46,176 nucleotides of DNA from positions 1-46,176 of the IMG/VR virus record IMGVR_UViG_3300038682_000083, one strand, 5' to 3'. This document shows, in pieces, positions 10,011 to 19,500 of the stretch (position 1 is its first letter; each line of letters opens with the position of its first letter). The notes beneath the pieces were generated by a model. That model searched no databases. It was not told where the DNA came from and saw nothing but the letters and a program-made list of their open reading frames with translations. The position numbers and the translations under genes were made by a program. Source of the DNA: a virus.

Positions 10011-10221
10011 AGAAGAATTAGAGCAGTTGGAAGAAAGCTTCACAGCTGCTCGAAGATTTATCAATCGTGTAGCAGACATACTCGATAAAGAGATTGAGAC
10101 GAAAGTTCTACAGTCCGAGCATGAACTGAAATACGATAACCCTAATTGGATGTTGTACCAAGCAGACAATAGGGGATACAGACGAGGGCTACGCAAAGCT
10201 CTTGAACTAATTGGTGCTTAA
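9955..10221 (+). CDS. Small basic protein between portal and scaffold
   Basis: An 88-residue basic, helical protein of unknown function, overlapping the portal 3' end by 56 bases in the +1 frame. I chose TTG 9955 because a strong GAGGAG lies 7 bases before it; an upstream GTG at 9934 has no good ribosome binding site. A frameshift extension of the portal is an alternative I cannot exclude. It sits just before the scaffolding gene, so a role in head assembly is possible but not shown. Confidence 0.6.
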   Translation: MKTKRTLKLVAQTKRNLSKEELEQLEESFTAARRFINRVADILDKEIETKVLQSEHELKYDNPNWMLYQADNRGYRRGLRKALELIGA

Positions 10222-10240
10222 TATTAAGACAGAGATTACT

Positions 10241-10966
10241 ATGACTGATACATTTAATACTTCAACTGACAACGTTGATGCAGGGAACAACACCTTTGGG
10301 AATGCTGTAGCAGCTGACACGGCTGGACAGACTAACACAGGTGGCGAGAATAATCTTCAATCACAAATTGCTGGTATGGAAAAGCGTATCTCGGATAAAG
10401 ATACTCACATATCTACAGTTGAAAGCGAGAACCTCAAGCTAAGGGAACAGATGGCCGAGACCCAAGAGAAGCTTGAGAAGATGGCTAAGATAGAAGAAGC
10501 TCTCGAAAGGATGCAAGCGAATCAAAACGGTAGTACTCAAGATACAGCCCTTGACGAAAACGCCTTGATTAATAAAACTTTAGAAGCTCTTGATGAAAAG
10601 AAGCGTGAGGCAACAGCTGAAGAAAACTTCAACGCTGTATCCGCTGAGCTTACTAAACAGTTTGGTGCTGACGCAGTAGACGGTAAGGTGGCGCAAATTG
10701 CTAAGAACAATGGATTATCTTTTGATGATATCGTTGACCTAGCTAAGAAGTCTCCCAATGCTGTATACACAATGGCAGGTTTGAAAGGTATAACATCTCC
10801 TTCAACATCTCCATCGCGCAGCAGCAACATCGGCTTTAATAATGATGATGATGGTTCTTCTGCAAGAGAGCGTAAGCTTGCTGAGTTTGCCAAGATGCGA
10901 AGAGAGAATGCTTCGTTGTATTGGAAACCAGAAACGCAGAAAGAATTTCGTAAACTATTTGATTAA
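10241..10966 (+). CDS. Scaffolding protein
   Basis: A 241-residue acidic protein directly before the major capsid gene. It has a low-complexity Asn/Thr/Gly N-terminus, a long heptad-like coiled coil (about 40-100), and a basic, Arg-rich C-terminal end (about 205-241), the classic architecture of internal scaffolds whose C-terminus binds the capsid protein. It would guide prohead assembly and leave before or during packaging. ATG 10241 was preferred over an in-frame TTG at 10211, although the ribosome binding site is weak. Confidence 0.85.
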   Translation: MTDTFNTSTDNVDAGNNTFGNAVAADTAGQTNTGGENNLQSQIAGMEKRISDKDTHISTVESENLKLREQMAETQEKLEKMAKIEEALERMQANQNGSTQDTALDENALINKTLEALDEKKREATAEENFNAVSAELTKQFGADAVDGKVAQIAKNNGLSFDDIVDLAKKSPNAVYTMAGLKGITSPSTSPSRSSNIGFNNDDDGSSARERKLAEFAKMRRENASLYWKPETQKEFRKLFD

Positions 10967-10977
10967 GGATAACCACA

Positions 10978-11979
10978 ATGGCTGGTATTGATTCTACGTG
11001 GGGAGCTACCCACTTAAAGCGTAATGAGATTTTCTCAGCGCAGATTAAAGAAATGCTACAAGATGAGTTGATGGCTAACTCATGGGTAAACTGGATTAAC
11101 GATATTCCCGGTGACAGTATCCGTACTGAGTTGAAAGTTAACTCTATCGGTGAGCTAGAGTTGGATGATTGGCTCGAGTCTAAGTCTCTTCCTGATCGTC
11201 GTATGGACACAGGTCAGTTCAAGTTTAACATCGACGAATTCAAAGGTGTTAAAGTCCCTTTCACTGATCACTTCTTCGAGACTAGCTTCCAAGCTAACGA
11301 AGTACTTTCACGTACTCCTGTTAAGATGAAGCGTGCTCTTGATGAGTATATGGAAACTAAGATCCTTGAGCTTGCTAATGCTCATACTCTTAACAACGAT
11401 AACGTTATCAACAACGCTAAGCACCGTTTCGTTGGTGGTGGTGACGGTTCTGCATTCCCAACTAACAGCCTAGTAATCGAAGATTTCGCTTACGCTAAGT
11501 ACGCACTTAAGAAAGCTGCTGTACCTATGTCTGGTTTGGTTGCAGTTGTTTCACCTGAGACTGAGTTCAACTTGAACTTAACCTCTAACATCGTAGACAT
11601 CAGCAACAACCCAATGTGGGAAGGTGTTGTAACTTCTGGTCTTCTAGACGGAACTGGTCTACGCTTCATCCGTAACATCTACGGCTTCGACGTATTTGTA
11701 TCTGACTACTTGTCTACTAACGCAGCAGACGAAGCAGCTCTTACAACTCGTGACGGAACTGCGGTAGGTTCTACTGCTGGTATGATCTCTAACATCTTCA
11801 TGTCTGTTGCAGACAATGATGTTAAACCTTTCATCGGTGCAATGGGTCGTACTCCTCAGCTTAAGTCTTGGAGAGATGAAGATATCGAGACTGAGTACCA
11901 TCAGTTAACTAGCTCTTTCGGTCTTGGTTTGATCCGTCCAGAGTCTATGGTTACTTGTCTTTCAAGCGTAGCTATCTAA
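10978..11979 (+). CDS. Major capsid protein
   Basis: A 333-residue protein of the length expected for T7-supergroup HK97-fold capsid proteins, placed straight after the scaffold. Codon use is noticeably regular (many -CT and -AC endings), as expected for the most highly expressed gene. No catalytic motif and no membrane segment. It builds the icosahedral shell. Assignment rests on order, size, codon use and overall resemblance to T7-type capsid proteins. Confidence 0.88.
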   Translation: MAGIDSTWGATHLKRNEIFSAQIKEMLQDELMANSWVNWINDIPGDSIRTELKVNSIGELELDDWLESKSLPDRRMDTGQFKFNIDEFKGVKVPFTDHFFETSFQANEVLSRTPVKMKRALDEYMETKILELANAHTLNNDNVINNAKHRFVGGGDGSAFPTNSLVIEDFAYAKYALKKAAVPMSGLVAVVSPETEFNLNLTSNIVDISNNPMWEGVVTSGLLDGTGLRFIRNIYGFDVFVSDYLSTNAADEAALTTRDGTAVGSTAGMISNIFMSVADNDVKPFIGAMGRTPQLKSWRDEDIETEYHQLTSSFGLGLIRPESMVTCLSSVAI

Positions 11980-11994
11980 TAGGAGATTTATATA

Positions 11995-12468
11995 ATGGCT
12001 CGTCAAAACACATGGGTAAATGAAGATGGCCTTCGTGTAGGTTTCGGAACTCGCGACACTATTAACGGTGACGCTGGTGAAGTACATACCAAAGGTCTTA
12101 TCAAGCAGATTAAAGTTGATGTGAATGCAGCAGATCTTGAGAAGGGTGGAGTTGTTCCTACTTCTCACAACATGCAGATCCCAGCAGAAGCAGCTATCTT
12201 AAGCGCAGTTCTTACAGTGAACGAAGCTTTCGATCAAGCGGTTGAAGTTGGTACTAAGGATGTTGCTGGTGCAGCTGTTGATAAGGATGGTCTTATCGCT
12301 TCAGCAGCACACGCTTTAGATGCTGTTGCTGTCGGTGCTGGTGCACAGATAGAAACTAAAGCATTGGTTGATCTATACATCACAGTCGAGGAGACTACTA
12401 CAGCTCCTACTACTGGTCGTGGTCAGCTAGTTGTAGAGTACATCATCAACAACAACGATGACGTATAA
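11995..12468 (+). CDS. Putative capsid decoration/accessory protein
   Basis: A 157-residue protein with Ala/Val/Thr-rich beta-like composition and an acidic NNNDDV tail. AGGAG precedes ATG 11995. It shares the regular codon use of the capsid gene and is placed between it and a terminator, which suggests equally high expression. A head decoration or cement protein is the natural inference; I do not recognise the family. Confidence 0.65.
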   Translation: MARQNTWVNEDGLRVGFGTRDTINGDAGEVHTKGLIKQIKVDVNAADLEKGGVVPTSHNMQIPAEAAILSAVLTVNEAFDQAVEVGTKDVAGAAVDKDGLIASAAHALDAVAVGAGAQIETKALVDLYITVEETTTAPTTGRGQLVVEYIINNNDDV

Positions 12469-12482
12469 GTAAGAAAATAAGA

Positions 12483-12507
12483 GGGAGAGCTTAGTCTCTC
12501 CCTTTTT
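12483..12507 (+). terminator. Intrinsic terminator after capsid genes
   Basis: Stem GGGAGAG (12483-12489), loop CTTAGT, stem CTCTCCC (12496-12502), then five T. It follows the capsid and accessory genes, the same place as the T-phi terminator after gene 10 of T7. It probably lowers expression of the tail genes relative to capsid. Confidence 0.85.
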
Positions 12508-12524
12508 ACTTTGTGAGGTATAGT

Positions 12525-13283
12525 ATGGCTAGGACTCTTAATTACACAGTTCAACGTGTCCTTGAAAAATTAGACTTGGATGTTATTGATTCTATCAATG
12601 ACTCACAAGATGCGGTATTAGTAGCTAGAGAAGCTGAGGATACATTCTTTGACTTGTTAAGTAGAAACGAATGGCCAGAACGACATGACCTCTTAGAAGT
12701 GGAGTCGGTGTCTGACACCAATCTGCCTACAGCGTTAAGACTTCCTACTAAGGTTCTTAGTATAAGCTCTCTTAGGTATGATGTAACAACTCCAGAGGAT
12801 GACGATAGTGTCATCAAGACTTTAGAGAAACTAGATGTAGAAGATTTTCTAGAACTAGTACACTCAAGGAATACAAGTGCTGACGAAGTAGTGGCAGCAA
12901 CTTATAAAGATATTCCTATTTACTTATTAAACAACCAAGCTCCTACGTATTTCACTACCTTTGATAATGAAATGCTTGTAATGGATTCTTGGATAAGTAC
13001 AGTAGAAACAACTGTACAAGGTTCTAAAACAATAGCTAGAGGTTCTTTTGTTCCTGTATGGGAACATGATGATGACTTTGTAATCCCTCTAGATAATGTA
13101 ACATACCCTTTATTCTTATCTGAGTTAACAGCTGCTTGCTCTGTATACCTAAACGGTGCACAGTCTTTAGAAGATGAGCGACGAAGACGTCTAGGTATCA
13201 GCAGGATGCGTCGTAAAGCTTTCAGAGTAGACCAAGACCTGAAGAAAAACTTATATGGTAGGAAAGGTAACGGAGTTTCTTAA
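12525..13283 (+). CDS. Tail tubular protein A-like
   Basis: A 252-residue protein matching T7 gp11-type gatekeepers in position, size and N-terminal style (MARTLNYTVQRVLEKLDLDV). It would sit under the portal and connect head to nozzle. I chose ATG 12525, with GAGG 6 bases upstream, over the in-frame GTG 12513, which lies too close to the terminator. It starts just after that terminator, so it depends on read-through or an unseen promoter. Confidence 0.82.
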   Translation: MARTLNYTVQRVLEKLDLDVIDSINDSQDAVLVAREAEDTFFDLLSRNEWPERHDLLEVESVSDTNLPTALRLPTKVLSISSLRYDVTTPEDDDSVIKTLEKLDVEDFLELVHSRNTSADEVVAATYKDIPIYLLNNQAPTYFTTFDNEMLVMDSWISTVETTVQGSKTIARGSFVPVWEHDDDFVIPLDNVTYPLFLSELTAACSVYLNGAQSLEDERRRRLGISRMRRKAFRVDQDLKKNLYGRKGNGVS

Positions 13284-13285
13284 TC

Positions 13286-15607
13286 ATGGCTAGAGCTGCA
13301 CAAGAAAAAATATATGCTGACTTCTCTGGAGGCTATCTTACAGAAGGGAACTTGTTATCGTACCCTGAGAATGCAGCTTCCGAGCTAAGTAACTTCGATC
13401 TTAAAGAGAACGGTAGTATCCAAAGACGCTTAGGTATGGGGTTTGAAGCTTCAGCTTCTAAGACTTTGGAGGCTGATAGACCGAACCTTATCCCTGCTGT
13501 AAACACTTTTAAATGGAACAATGTTAACGGAGTGTCTTCAGAAGAACTTATAGTTATTCAAACAGGGGCTAGGTTAGATTTCTACTCAGCACTTACAGAC
13601 GGTATAACAGACCAAGCGGTAGCATACCCTTCTATAACACTCACTCCTGTATCTGGAAACTCATCTGACGATGTATACGTATCAGATATCTCAGCCGCTT
13701 CTGGTGCTGGGGTTCTGTTCATAGCAGGTAGATACATCACACCTTCTTACTTACAAGTATCTGGCAGTTCTGTCGTACGTGTCCCTATAGACATGAAGAT
13801 CAGAGACTTCGAGATATGGAAAGAAGGAGAATTTGAACTAGATGGCACATCTCTTGCAGGAGAGGTAAGACAATCTACTATGTCAGCGTACCACCAGTAC
13901 AACATGTACAACCAAGGGTGGCCTGATATACGAGATAAACGTCCATTCACCGGTGTTGGTGAAGACACTACATACATAGCTCTGTTTGATAATGCAGGTG
14001 GCGATGTGTTCTCAGGTTTCCCATTACTAGAAACTTTCAATAGACACGGATACTATCCTACAACTGCTAATCTTTTTCATACGTACCAACAAGGTGCAGG
14101 AAATACTACTCTTAAGCAAAGAGCTTATGATATAGAACAGCTTGATCCCGGATATGATGGTAACACAAAGACTGCCAGAGGTCATAGCATCCTAACAGCT
14201 TTCAGTAGAAGAAGAGAAGGTAAAGGTAGCAACAATATAAACATATGGGAAACTACTTCTACTAAGTTCAGACCTGAGGCAGTTGCTTTCTACGCAGGAA
14301 GAGTTTGGTACGCTGGCACACAGGGTAAAGGTTTCTCATCTGAAGTATACTTCAGTCAAGTGATAGGTAACGATCTATCTAACGCTGGGCTATGTATGCA
14401 AGATGCTGACCCTACTGCTGAAGTTGTTAACGAGTTAGTTGCTACAGATGGAGGTGTCTTGTCTATAGATGAGATGGGCAAAGTCTACGCAATGCGTCAG
14501 TTCAGCTCAAGCCTAGTTCTAATAACTTCTGAAGGAGCTTGGGCAATCAGCGGTGCTGGAGACAATGCGTCATTCACAGCAGACAGTTTCTCTGTTAAGA
14601 AGATAACAGACAAGGCTGCTGTTAGCGCAGCTTCTATTGTAGAGGCTAAAGACAGTATCTTCTATCTAGGTACTACAGCTATCTATATTATGTCAGAAAA
14701 TGAAGTAGGGTATCTTGCTGTTAAAGATGTATCATCTGATAAAGTTAAGACTTTCTATCAAAGCCTGTCAACAGCGCAGAAGAGTTTCGTATTCTCTGTG
14801 TATGATGCTGGACAAGACAGAGTGTTTTGGTACTACCCATCTACAGTAGACATAAGTTCGGAACCTGTGCCTATTATAGATGAAGCTTTGTACTTAGACA
14901 TTTCATTAGGAGCTTACGGAAGGTACACACTATCTGCAACCTCAGCTGCGATACCCAGATCTGCGGTAGGTCTTGATATAAACACAGTACTTGTTCAAGT
15001 AGACACTGTTGTTGCAGGAGCTAGTGGCACTGTAGTGGCTAACGGTGTTGAGGTTTGTCAGACTATCGAAAGAATAATACCTGATAGAAGTTCTGTCAAG
15101 TTCTTGGTGATTGAAGATAACGGAGTAGGTAACAAAACCTATCGTTTCGCTGACTACCGAGATACTAAGTTCAAAGACTTCGATACAGCTTTTGTCAGTA
15201 CTGTTAACACAGGGTTTGATTCTCTTGGTGATATAATGCGTAAGACTAAGAAAGCTCCTGTATGTATCTTCCATCTAGAAAGAACAGAAGATGGCTTCGA
15301 ACTTAACCCTGATGATATAGACGGACTAGAGCTACAGCTAAAGAATCAATCCAGTTGTCTAGTAAGTTATAAGTGGGATTGGGGTGACAAACCTTTCTCT
15401 AATCAGTTCCAAGCATACCGTCTTCTTAAGAATTATACTCCTTCAGGTACAGGCGATGCCTTCAACTACGATAGAGCTGTTGCTACTAGTAAGAACAGGT
15501 TGCGAGGAAGAGGTACATCTATAGGTTTCTCAATAACTTCTGAAGAAGAGAAAGACTTAAGGCTGTTAGGGTACGGCGTACTGTTCACAGTCGGGGATAT
15601 GATATGA
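13286..15607 (+). CDS. Tail tubular protein B-like (nozzle)
   Basis: A 773-residue, beta-rich protein directly after the gp11-like gene, the place and size of T7 gp12. The N-terminus (YADFSGGYLTEGNLLSYPEN) and the recurring phrases LVLITSEGAWAISG and FYLGTTAIYIMSENEVGYL fit a beta-propeller nozzle. It forms the distal part of the short tail. Its stop overlaps the following start (ATGA), so the acetyltransferase is translationally coupled to it. Confidence 0.83.
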   Translation: MARAAQEKIYADFSGGYLTEGNLLSYPENAASELSNFDLKENGSIQRRLGMGFEASASKTLEADRPNLIPAVNTFKWNNVNGVSSEELIVIQTGARLDFYSALTDGITDQAVAYPSITLTPVSGNSSDDVYVSDISAASGAGVLFIAGRYITPSYLQVSGSSVVRVPIDMKIRDFEIWKEGEFELDGTSLAGEVRQSTMSAYHQYNMYNQGWPDIRDKRPFTGVGEDTTYIALFDNAGGDVFSGFPLLETFNRHGYYPTTANLFHTYQQGAGNTTLKQRAYDIEQLDPGYDGNTKTARGHSILTAFSRRREGKGSNNINIWETTSTKFRPEAVAFYAGRVWYAGTQGKGFSSEVYFSQVIGNDLSNAGLCMQDADPTAEVVNELVATDGGVLSIDEMGKVYAMRQFSSSLVLITSEGAWAISGAGDNASFTADSFSVKKITDKAAVSAASIVEAKDSIFYLGTTAIYIMSENEVGYLAVKDVSSDKVKTFYQSLSTAQKSFVFSVYDAGQDRVFWYYPSTVDISSEPVPIIDEALYLDISLGAYGRYTLSATSAAIPRSAVGLDINTVLVQVDTVVAGASGTVVANGVEVCQTIERIIPDRSSVKFLVIEDNGVGNKTYRFADYRDTKFKDFDTAFVSTVNTGFDSLGDIMRKTKKAPVCIFHLERTEDGFELNPDDIDGLELQLKNQSSCLVSYKWDWGDKPFSNQFQAYRLLKNYTPSGTGDAFNYDRAVATSKNRLRGRGTSIGFSITSEEEKDLRLLGYGVLFTVGDMI

Positions 15608-16065
15608 ATATAACTTACCAAGTAGAGAAGTATTCTGACGTACGTGAAGAGGTCTCCCCCTTAGGAGAGGCTAACTTCTTAGAAGGGGATGCTAGGAATA
15701 AGCACACATCTATAAACATAGATTGGGATATGTACTCCGAATTAGAAGATAGAGGGTCTGCTATCCTTATCACAGCTAGAGATAATGAAATTCTTGTAGG
15801 ATATCTTAGCCTATGTCTGTCAACACACCCTCATGTTAAGGATAAGGTTCAGGCAACCTCTGATGCAATATACATAGAACCTGAAGTACGTAACTCAGGT
15901 ATAGGTGGAGGTTTATTAGCAGCTGCGGAAGAAGCGCTTAGAGGTGCTGGAGTATTTTGGCTTAGTCTTAGCTTTAGAAAAGAAAGTATAGCTAAACCTT
16001 TAATGGATAGATTAGGGTACGAGCAAACAGATGTTGTGTTCGGCAAAAATTTAGGGGATAAATAA
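15604..16065 (+). CDS. GNAT-family N-acetyltransferase
   Basis: A 153-residue protein. Strand-helix motif A of the GNAT fold is clear at about residues 89-112 (AIYIEPEVRNSGIGGGLL), including the pyrophosphate-binding RNSGIGGG for acetyl-CoA; the C-terminal MDRLGYEQTDVVFGK is typical of the family's last strands. It is coupled to the nozzle gene upstream (ATGA) and to the ejection protein gene downstream (TAATG), so it is made with virion proteins. The substrate is unknown; a host protein or a virion protein are both possible. Confidence 0.85.
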   Translation: MNITYQVEKYSDVREEVSPLGEANFLEGDARNKHTSINIDWDMYSELEDRGSAILITARDNEILVGYLSLCLSTHPHVKDKVQATSDAIYIEPEVRNSGIGGGLLAAAEEALRGAGVFWLSLSFRKESIAKPLMDRLGYEQTDVVFGKNLGDK

Positions 16066-16544
16066 TGGCAACAGTAGGTGCATTAACAGCCGCGCAGATA
16101 GCTGCAATCGGTGCAACAACCGCTTCTGTTGTCGCTACAGGTGTTGGTGTTAACGAACAGCGCAGAGCAGGTAAGAAGTCTGAGCGTAAGCAGCGAGAAG
16201 CGAATGCTGTAAGCAAAGCTCAGGCTTCAGTAGCGGCATCGCAGAATCGTAGGAGAATCATAGCTCAACGTAGGATAGCAGAGGCTAGGAATATATCCGC
16301 TGGTGTATCTGAGGGGCTTACTCCTACATCTAGCCCTATAGCAGGAGCTAACGCTTCTCTGGCTTCAAGTGCTGGAACTAATACAGCTAATCTAAACAGA
16401 TCTTTTGCTTCAGGACAACAGACATTTAACTTGCAACAGCAAGCACAGAATGCTTTGAGGAAAGGGCAGGAGCGTGCAGATCTGGCACAACTACCAAGTG
16501 CAGTGTTAAGTACAGCAGCAGCAGGTCAACAAGTCTTTCGTTAG
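16065..16544 (+). CDS. Internal virion protein, gp14-like
   Basis: A 159-residue protein with an Ala/Val/Gly-rich hydrophobic N-terminal helix (about 3-28), then an Arg/Gln/Ala-rich helical region. This matches the T7 gp14-type ejection protein that inserts in the outer membrane, and it precedes two large helical proteins as gp14 precedes gp15 and gp16. Function is inferred from architecture and order. Confidence 0.72.
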   Translation: MATVGALTAAQIAAIGATTASVVATGVGVNEQRRAGKKSERKQREANAVSKAQASVAASQNRRRIIAQRRIAEARNISAGVSEGLTPTSSPIAGANASLASSAGTNTANLNRSFASGQQTFNLQQQAQNALRKGQERADLAQLPSAVLSTAAAGQQVFR

Positions 16545-16554
16545 GAAATAAATT

Positions 16555-19500
16555 ATGGCAGAGTTTACACAAGATACAGTACTACCTGATGTTCTTCAGG
16601 AAAGCCGGATAGAAGATAGAGCTTTGCCTGAAGTTCCTCAACCTGAGGCTAAGTCTAAAGAACTAGACAACTTGTTTGCAGCGCAGGCAGCTGGGATAGA
16701 TACTTACCTTAACGGAACAGACATAGGTGAGAATGTAGGGAAGTACAAACAGATACTAGAACCTAAGAAAGCGGTAGAAGTCTTATCTATGCAGAAGGCT
16801 CAGGCTGATTCTCAGGCGATTACAGAGGAGTTTGTAGTTAACCCTACTGTTGGTGACAACCCAGTAGAAACTAACCTCCTAGCTACCTCTACGGCCCGAC
16901 AACAGGCTATAGCAGATGCTACTAACCCTGATAAACAGTTCATAGAGTCTATTACTACTACTCCTGAAGGTCTTGCTAACCTAGAGAAGAATACAGGGCG
17001 TATGAAACTACAGCGTATGCTTATGGAAGCACAGGCTGACGTATCTGGTTGGGATGTTGCTGCTGGTTTTGGCGGGAGTGTTCTGCCTTTTGTAGATTCT
17101 GTCACTCAAGGGCTACTTACTGGAGATATCTTAGGCGGTCAAGATGTTATGGAGACTGCGATAGTAAGATACAAGAATCTTCCTGTAGAAGAACAGCTAA
17201 GACTTTTTCCTGCTCTTAAAGAAGAGTTGATTGATCATCTAGGGGAGTGGAACGGTGTTACTACTTTGTCCAAGTTCATAACTCCCGGAGGTGAAGATGA
17301 TCTCGGAGAGTTTAATGCTTGGTGGAGAGCTTTGGATGCTGTAGATATCGTAGGTGTTGCCGCTGTCGCTAAGGGTTTCTTAGATAGCAGGACTATGGTT
17401 AAAACTTTGACTGATGCAGGAGATAAACCTCTGGCAGTTAAAGCTAACATCAATGCTATGACTAACCCTGAGACAGCAGAGACTTTAGGAACTACGACAC
17501 AGACAGCTACATCCTCTGTGCTACCGTTCGACCTAGATGTTAATGATATCGCACGAAGCGATCACTTCTCAGATGCGTCTATAAGAGAGTTAGACGAGTT
17601 CTTTAAAGAAGCTGATACTACAGCTGGTAACATCATACAAGGTAATGGCTTTCTTAAGGAAGGCATAGTTGACACAGCTGATCGTGTTATAGCAGAAGAG
17701 AAGGCTGCTGCTAGATTCCGTAAGGCGGGGCATGAAGAGATAGAGATCATAGAGTCAGGTGATAACTTCACAACATTCTCTTACAAAGCTAGAGATGAAG
17801 ACGGAAACCTGCTCCCTGAAACGTACACACTTAACTTAGACCTTGATGCTGTTGGTACTTGGAAACAAACAGACATCTCTATAGGGTCTGAGTTGATAGC
17901 TAGTCCTACTGTATGGGCTAAAGGAAGTACTAGACGTTCTGTAGACCAAGCACAGAGGCTAGATTACTTAGACTCTAAGGTTAACAAGCAGCTAACAGAC
18001 ACTATGGTAGAGGCTCTTAAGCCTTTAGGTTCTGTGCTTAAGCCTAACACTAAGAAGCGTATTGCTAAGATAGATAAAGCTTTAAGGGAAGGAGATGAGT
18101 ATAAGAACGTAGACGGTTCTAGAGGAAAGGTGTTCAACACTGATGAACTGCACAGTGTGTACGGCCTAGACGAAGCAGAAATGCAGACGTACTTTCGCAT
18201 GAACAGAGTATTTAATAACCTGTTCAATATTGCTAACAATACTAAGCGAGAAGAGATGCTTGCTCTTAAGTACAAAGGTATTAGGATCAACGATGCTGAG
18301 TCTACTTATGGTAAAGTTCTTGAGACAGCTACGGGAGGGTTAGAATCCCTACGTAAAGCAGAGGTACGCTACGTATATGATGCTGAGGCTGGTAAAGCTA
18401 TACCCTCTTCAGGAAGACAAGGTTGGCTTGACGATGCTTACGATCAAGAGAAAGTTCTGGTACATTTAGATACGCCTTATGAAACAGGAATAGACGGTGT
18501 AGGTAAAGCTAAGTTTGCTTTGGTTAATAAGAATAGTGTAGGGGAGCTTCCTACTACTGTGCTTAACCGGAAGGTAGGGTATGTTCCTAGAAGCACAGAC
18601 GAAGCAGCTTACTTTGTTAAAGAAATATTCCCTGACACAATAGACGGTGTTGTCTCTTCTCGTAAAGAAACACTTAGATTCTTCAGCAATAAGGCTGAAG
18701 CTGATAAGTTTAGAGAGCAGAAGGTGCGTGAATACCAAGAGAAAGGTTTAGGTACAGCGGAAGAAGCTGATCGTAAGTTTGTTTCTCTGTCTGATAGAGA
18801 AGAAGAGACAATATCTTCAGCTATTGGAGACTTCTCTCACGGCTCAGGCGGTCTATATACCGGTGCCAGAGCGCAAGACGATATACTGTTTGGCCTAGAT
18901 GGAGATAAAGCAGTACGTGTTAATGCTTTTGAGTCCCTGACAAGGAATATTGCTACAGTTTCTAGAGCTACCTCGATAAATGAGTGGCGTTTAGGTATGG
19001 AACAGAAGTGGATTAACTCTGTTAACCAATATCTAAAGAGCATAGGAGCTTCTGGTAGAGTAGAAAGCTTCGGCGGACTACCTGACACAGTACGTGGTTC
19101 AGAAGCAGGAGCTTTCTTCTCTAAGATGGAGAAGCAGATAAGAGATTGGCAAGGTTTCCCTTCTAGAGAGGAGCAGATTTGGCAAGGAGCTATGCAGCGT
19201 ACCCTTAATTGGGCAGCTGATAAAGGTGCAGGAAAGAATTTGCTAGGTGTTATAGGCACAGCTAAGTCTAAAGATCCTATTGCTGCTGCTAGAGGTGTTG
19301 CTTTTCACTCTTTGCTAGGCTACTACAACCCTGCTCACTTGTGGATACAGGCGCAGGGTACTGCGGTATCGCTATCTCTTGCAGCAGGTAAGTATGCAGG
19401 TAAGGTAACACGCAATGCTACGGCCCTCACAGGCTTAGGAGAGGGTGCTATTGATGCAGGTAGTGTAAGGTTCAAGCTTGCAGCGAAAGCCTCAGCAGAG

